From the NCBI GenBank assembly GCA_029821145.1, contig JALGTY010000010.1, positions 1 through 38,160 on the forward strand: DNA of 38,160 nucleotides. Direction: 5' to 3'. The DNA comes from Candidatus Zipacnadia bacterium (GTDB lineage: Bacteria; Armatimonadota; Zipacnadia; Zipacnadales; UBA11051). This document shows positions 36,025-38,160 of the stretch, piece by piece; the first letter of the stretch is position 1, and every line of letters begins with the position of its first letter. Below the pieces are notes generated by a model. It saw only the letters and a program-made list of their open reading frames with translations. It was not told the origin of the DNA and did not search any database. The position numbers and the translations under genes are program-made.

Positions 36025-38160
36025 TCAGCCGGTCACATCCGGCGGAATGGTCAGGTCGTCTCTGTCCAGCAATGTTTCCCCGTCGAGCTCCACCTTCAGG
36101 TGCGGCGATTCGCCGGCATCGCCTGCCAAGTTCAGCATGACCTGGTGGGCTTTGTCATTGGCATTGCACGAGAATACAACTAGCCGGTTGCTAACGATAG
36201 TGGAGACATCCTCTGCGTGAGTCTCGCCCAACTCCAAGAGCGTGACCAGCACAACCTCATCCGTGGGCGGGATATTGGCCTGGATGTAGGGGTTGTACTT
36301 CTCGGCTCCGGGGTAGGTAACATATTCCACAGGCACCCTCGCCGGGTGCAGGAAGCGGATGCGCATTTGCTTGTCAGCCTTGACGATCTCGACATCGCCT
36401 GGCGTAGCCGGCTCTCCAACCAGCATCTCCTTGCCAGCCCGCGTCACCTGCGCCATGCCTCCCCATGAGTGCGGATGCACCAGCCACTGGAAGCTCCGCG
36501 CCTGGCCTGCCGCCTTCAGGTCATCAACCATCAGGAGCAGGTCCGGCTTGAGATAGATGAGGTGGCGATGAGCGCGGCTGAGCAGTGAACTGCTGTAGGC
36601 GGCAGTCGCGTCGCCCATCGCATAGTCAACGTGGCGAGTCGTCGCGAAGTAGGGAATATCGCCCCGCTTGTGGGTCTGCATCTTGCCGTCAACGAGTATG
36701 CAGTTGTGGCCAACTGCGCCGCGCGCAAACTCCCGCAGAGCTCCGCCCAGCGACGAAGCATAGCCGCAATCCATCGCCACCGCCGTGGCGCTCCGGTAGA
36801 TCAGGAAGTTATTCTGATCCATGTGGGCATGGCCCTGACCGGAGGAGCTACACTGCAGCGCGATGAATGTGCCATCCTGCTCCCAGCCCGAACGCAGCGA
36901 TGCCCATCCCACGCGCGGGAAGATATCCCCCGGCCGTTGTGGGTCGCGCTCGATTACCGGCGTCTGCGGATCGAAGGCAATGAACTTGTAGTGATCCCAT
37001 CTCACGTAGCCGACCGTCTTCGTCTCCCTCAGATACCAGCCGGCATTGCCGTCGTGGGTGTATGCCCCCAGCAGCGTCAGCGGGAAATGCCATACCACGT
37101 ACTGGGCCGAACCGCCGGCGTCTGCAAACCATGCCTGGGTATGCCAATCGTTGGCCAGAAACGCTATCCCGAAGCGGGCCATCACCGGCAGGAATGGGTG
37201 GCCGAGATGGTCCACGCCGAAGTTGCGCTTGAGAGAGTCGGCAAGGAAAATGAGCAGTCCGTAGGCCCAGGAATCATAGCCTTGGCCCTCCGTCCGGTGA
37301 CTGTTAGCGCGCTTGTCCCAGTAATCGAGCACGCAATCCTCGGCCAGCCGCACGCACGTTGCCGCACCCGCTGTCTCACCAAGCGTAGCCACTGCGCACA
37401 GCCCCAGCGCCGTCGTCCACAGCGCGTAGCCGTTACTGTTGCCAATGCCCGGGGACAACGCCTCATGCAGCGGAACCAGCACATTCCTCTGGAGCGCCTC
37501 AGCCACAAACGCCCGCTCATCCTCGCTCAGCAGGTCGTAGCACAGGTCATAGGCGAAGCAGGCCGCTATCGAGATGTTGCCGATCTCCAGGCTCGGCCGG
37601 TTGTTGACCGGGTCGTACCATTGCGGCCACTCGCATATCGCCAGCAGCAGCTCTTTCGCGCGGTTGCCATAGCCCGCGTTTCCAGTCGCCGCATAGACCA
37701 ACGACAGGCTCTTGAGGCGCTCGGAGAGTGCTCCGGCAAGAGGGTTCCAGCTCAGACCGCCACCCTCTTGCGGCATCTCCTGCGGCGGCCACGGCAGCGA
37801 GCTCTTGCCGAACTTGATTTCCGTCTCTTGCAGGTACTTGTCGGCGCGTGCGCGGATGACTGCAAGCAGTGATGCCGGCGACGCCCCATAGACACCCTCC
37901 GTAGTGTCAGCCGCTCGTGCCGGCAGCTTAGCCGCAATTTCCGGACTCACGATAGCCCGCGGATGACCGCTGATCTGCCCCGCCAGCGGCTTCTCACCCG
38001 CAAATATCTCCGCCGTCGTCATCGCGCGCCTCAAGACCAGGTCATCCAGTTGCAGAGCTCCGCTCGGAAGCATCCCCGACAGGGCAACCGTCGCCTTCAC
38101 CGCAGCTTCGGGAGCCACAGTCTGAGTTGATATCTGCGCCCACTCCTCACCCTTCGGCGC
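36025..38160 (-). CDS. Heparinase II/III-like protein with N-terminal carbohydrate-binding-like region (5' end off the window)
   Basis: Stop at 36025. Open to the right edge (track Met at 38118 is probably internal). LMDQNNFLIYRSATAVAMDCGYASSLGG..., GQGHAHMDQNNF and alpha/alpha-toroid-like ERLKSLSLVYAATGNAGYGNRAKELLLAICEWPQW. Confidence 0.82.
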   Translation of the reverse strand, partial: APKGEEWAQISTQTVAPEAAVKATVALSGMLPSGALQLDDLVLRRAMTTAEIFAGEKPLAGQISGHPRAIVSPEIAAKLPARAADTTEGVYGASPASLLAVIRARADKYLQETEIKFGKSSLPWPPQEMPQEGGGLSWNPLAGALSERLKSLSLVYAATGNAGYGNRAKELLLAICEWPQWYDPVNNRPSLEIGNISIAACFAYDLCYDLLSEDERAFVAEALQRNVLVPLHEALSPGIGNSNGYALWTTALGLCAVATLGETAGAATCVRLAEDCVLDYWDKRANSHRTEGQGYDSWAYGLLIFLADSLKRNFGVDHLGHPFLPVMARFGIAFLANDWHTQAWFADAGGSAQYVVWHFPLTLLGAYTHDGNAGWYLRETKTVGYVRWDHYKFIAFDPQTPVIERDPQRPGDIFPRVGWASLRSGWEQDGTFIALQCSSSGQGHAHMDQNNFLIYRSATAVAMDCGYASSLGGALREFARGAVGHNCILVDGKMQTHKRGDIPYFATTRHVDYAMGDATAAYSSSLLSRAHRHLIYLKPDLLLMVDDLKAAGQARSFQWLVHPHSWGGMAQVTRAGKEMLVGEPATPGDVEIVKADKQMRIRFLHPARVPVEYVTYPGAEKYNPYIQANIPPTDEVVLVTLLELGETHAEDVSTIVSNRLVVFSCNANDKAHQVMLNLAGDAGESPHLKVELDGETLLDRDDLTIPPDVTG

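Noticed and set aside
36631-37872. 413-aa plus-strand ORF within the heparinase-like gene
   Set aside because: Antisense shadow; the minus-strand frame has coherent heparinase-like motifs.

Overview
The window is a chromosomal segment with moderately high GC, read by eye with no database search, and about 25 protein-coding genes are supportable. I think it comes from an environmental bacterium carrying a glycan-degradation locus of the Planctomycetota/Armatimonadota/Hydrogenedentes kind, but the lineage is inferred. LEFT PART (1-6.5 kb): a TPR-repeat protein, an AmrS-type radical SAM protein, and a GHL10-like glycosidase. These are punctuated by inverted REP/MITE-like elements. MIDDLE (6.6-21.8 kb): a conserved TIGR03960 radical SAM - DUF2344 - RNase G block, a double GNAT, a DUF6785/6784-like membrane protein, an AsdA-like aminotransferase/decarboxylase, a metallophosphoesterase, a BON-like protein, RqcH/NFACT, a hotdog thioesterase, an SSB and a flavin reductase. 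RIGHT PART (21.8-38.2 kb): a dense catabolic-looking locus. On the minus strand it has a LamG/GH42-like protein, an apparently frameshifted HEAT+GH2-lectin protein, and two tandem isochorismatase-fold paralogs with altered catalytic positions. Diverging from these is a 7-gene plus-strand operon: UroD-like, sugar isomerase, two Gfo/Idh oxidoreductases, a second UroD-like, a DegT/SIS-type aminotransferase and GH29. A heparinase II/III-like protein runs off the right edge. The best candidate for an undescribed system is this divergent isochorismatase/UroD/Gfo-Idh/DegT locus. The best non-coding signals are several families of palindromic elements whose stems covary between copies. I found no CRISPR array, phage, transposase, tRNA or rRNA.
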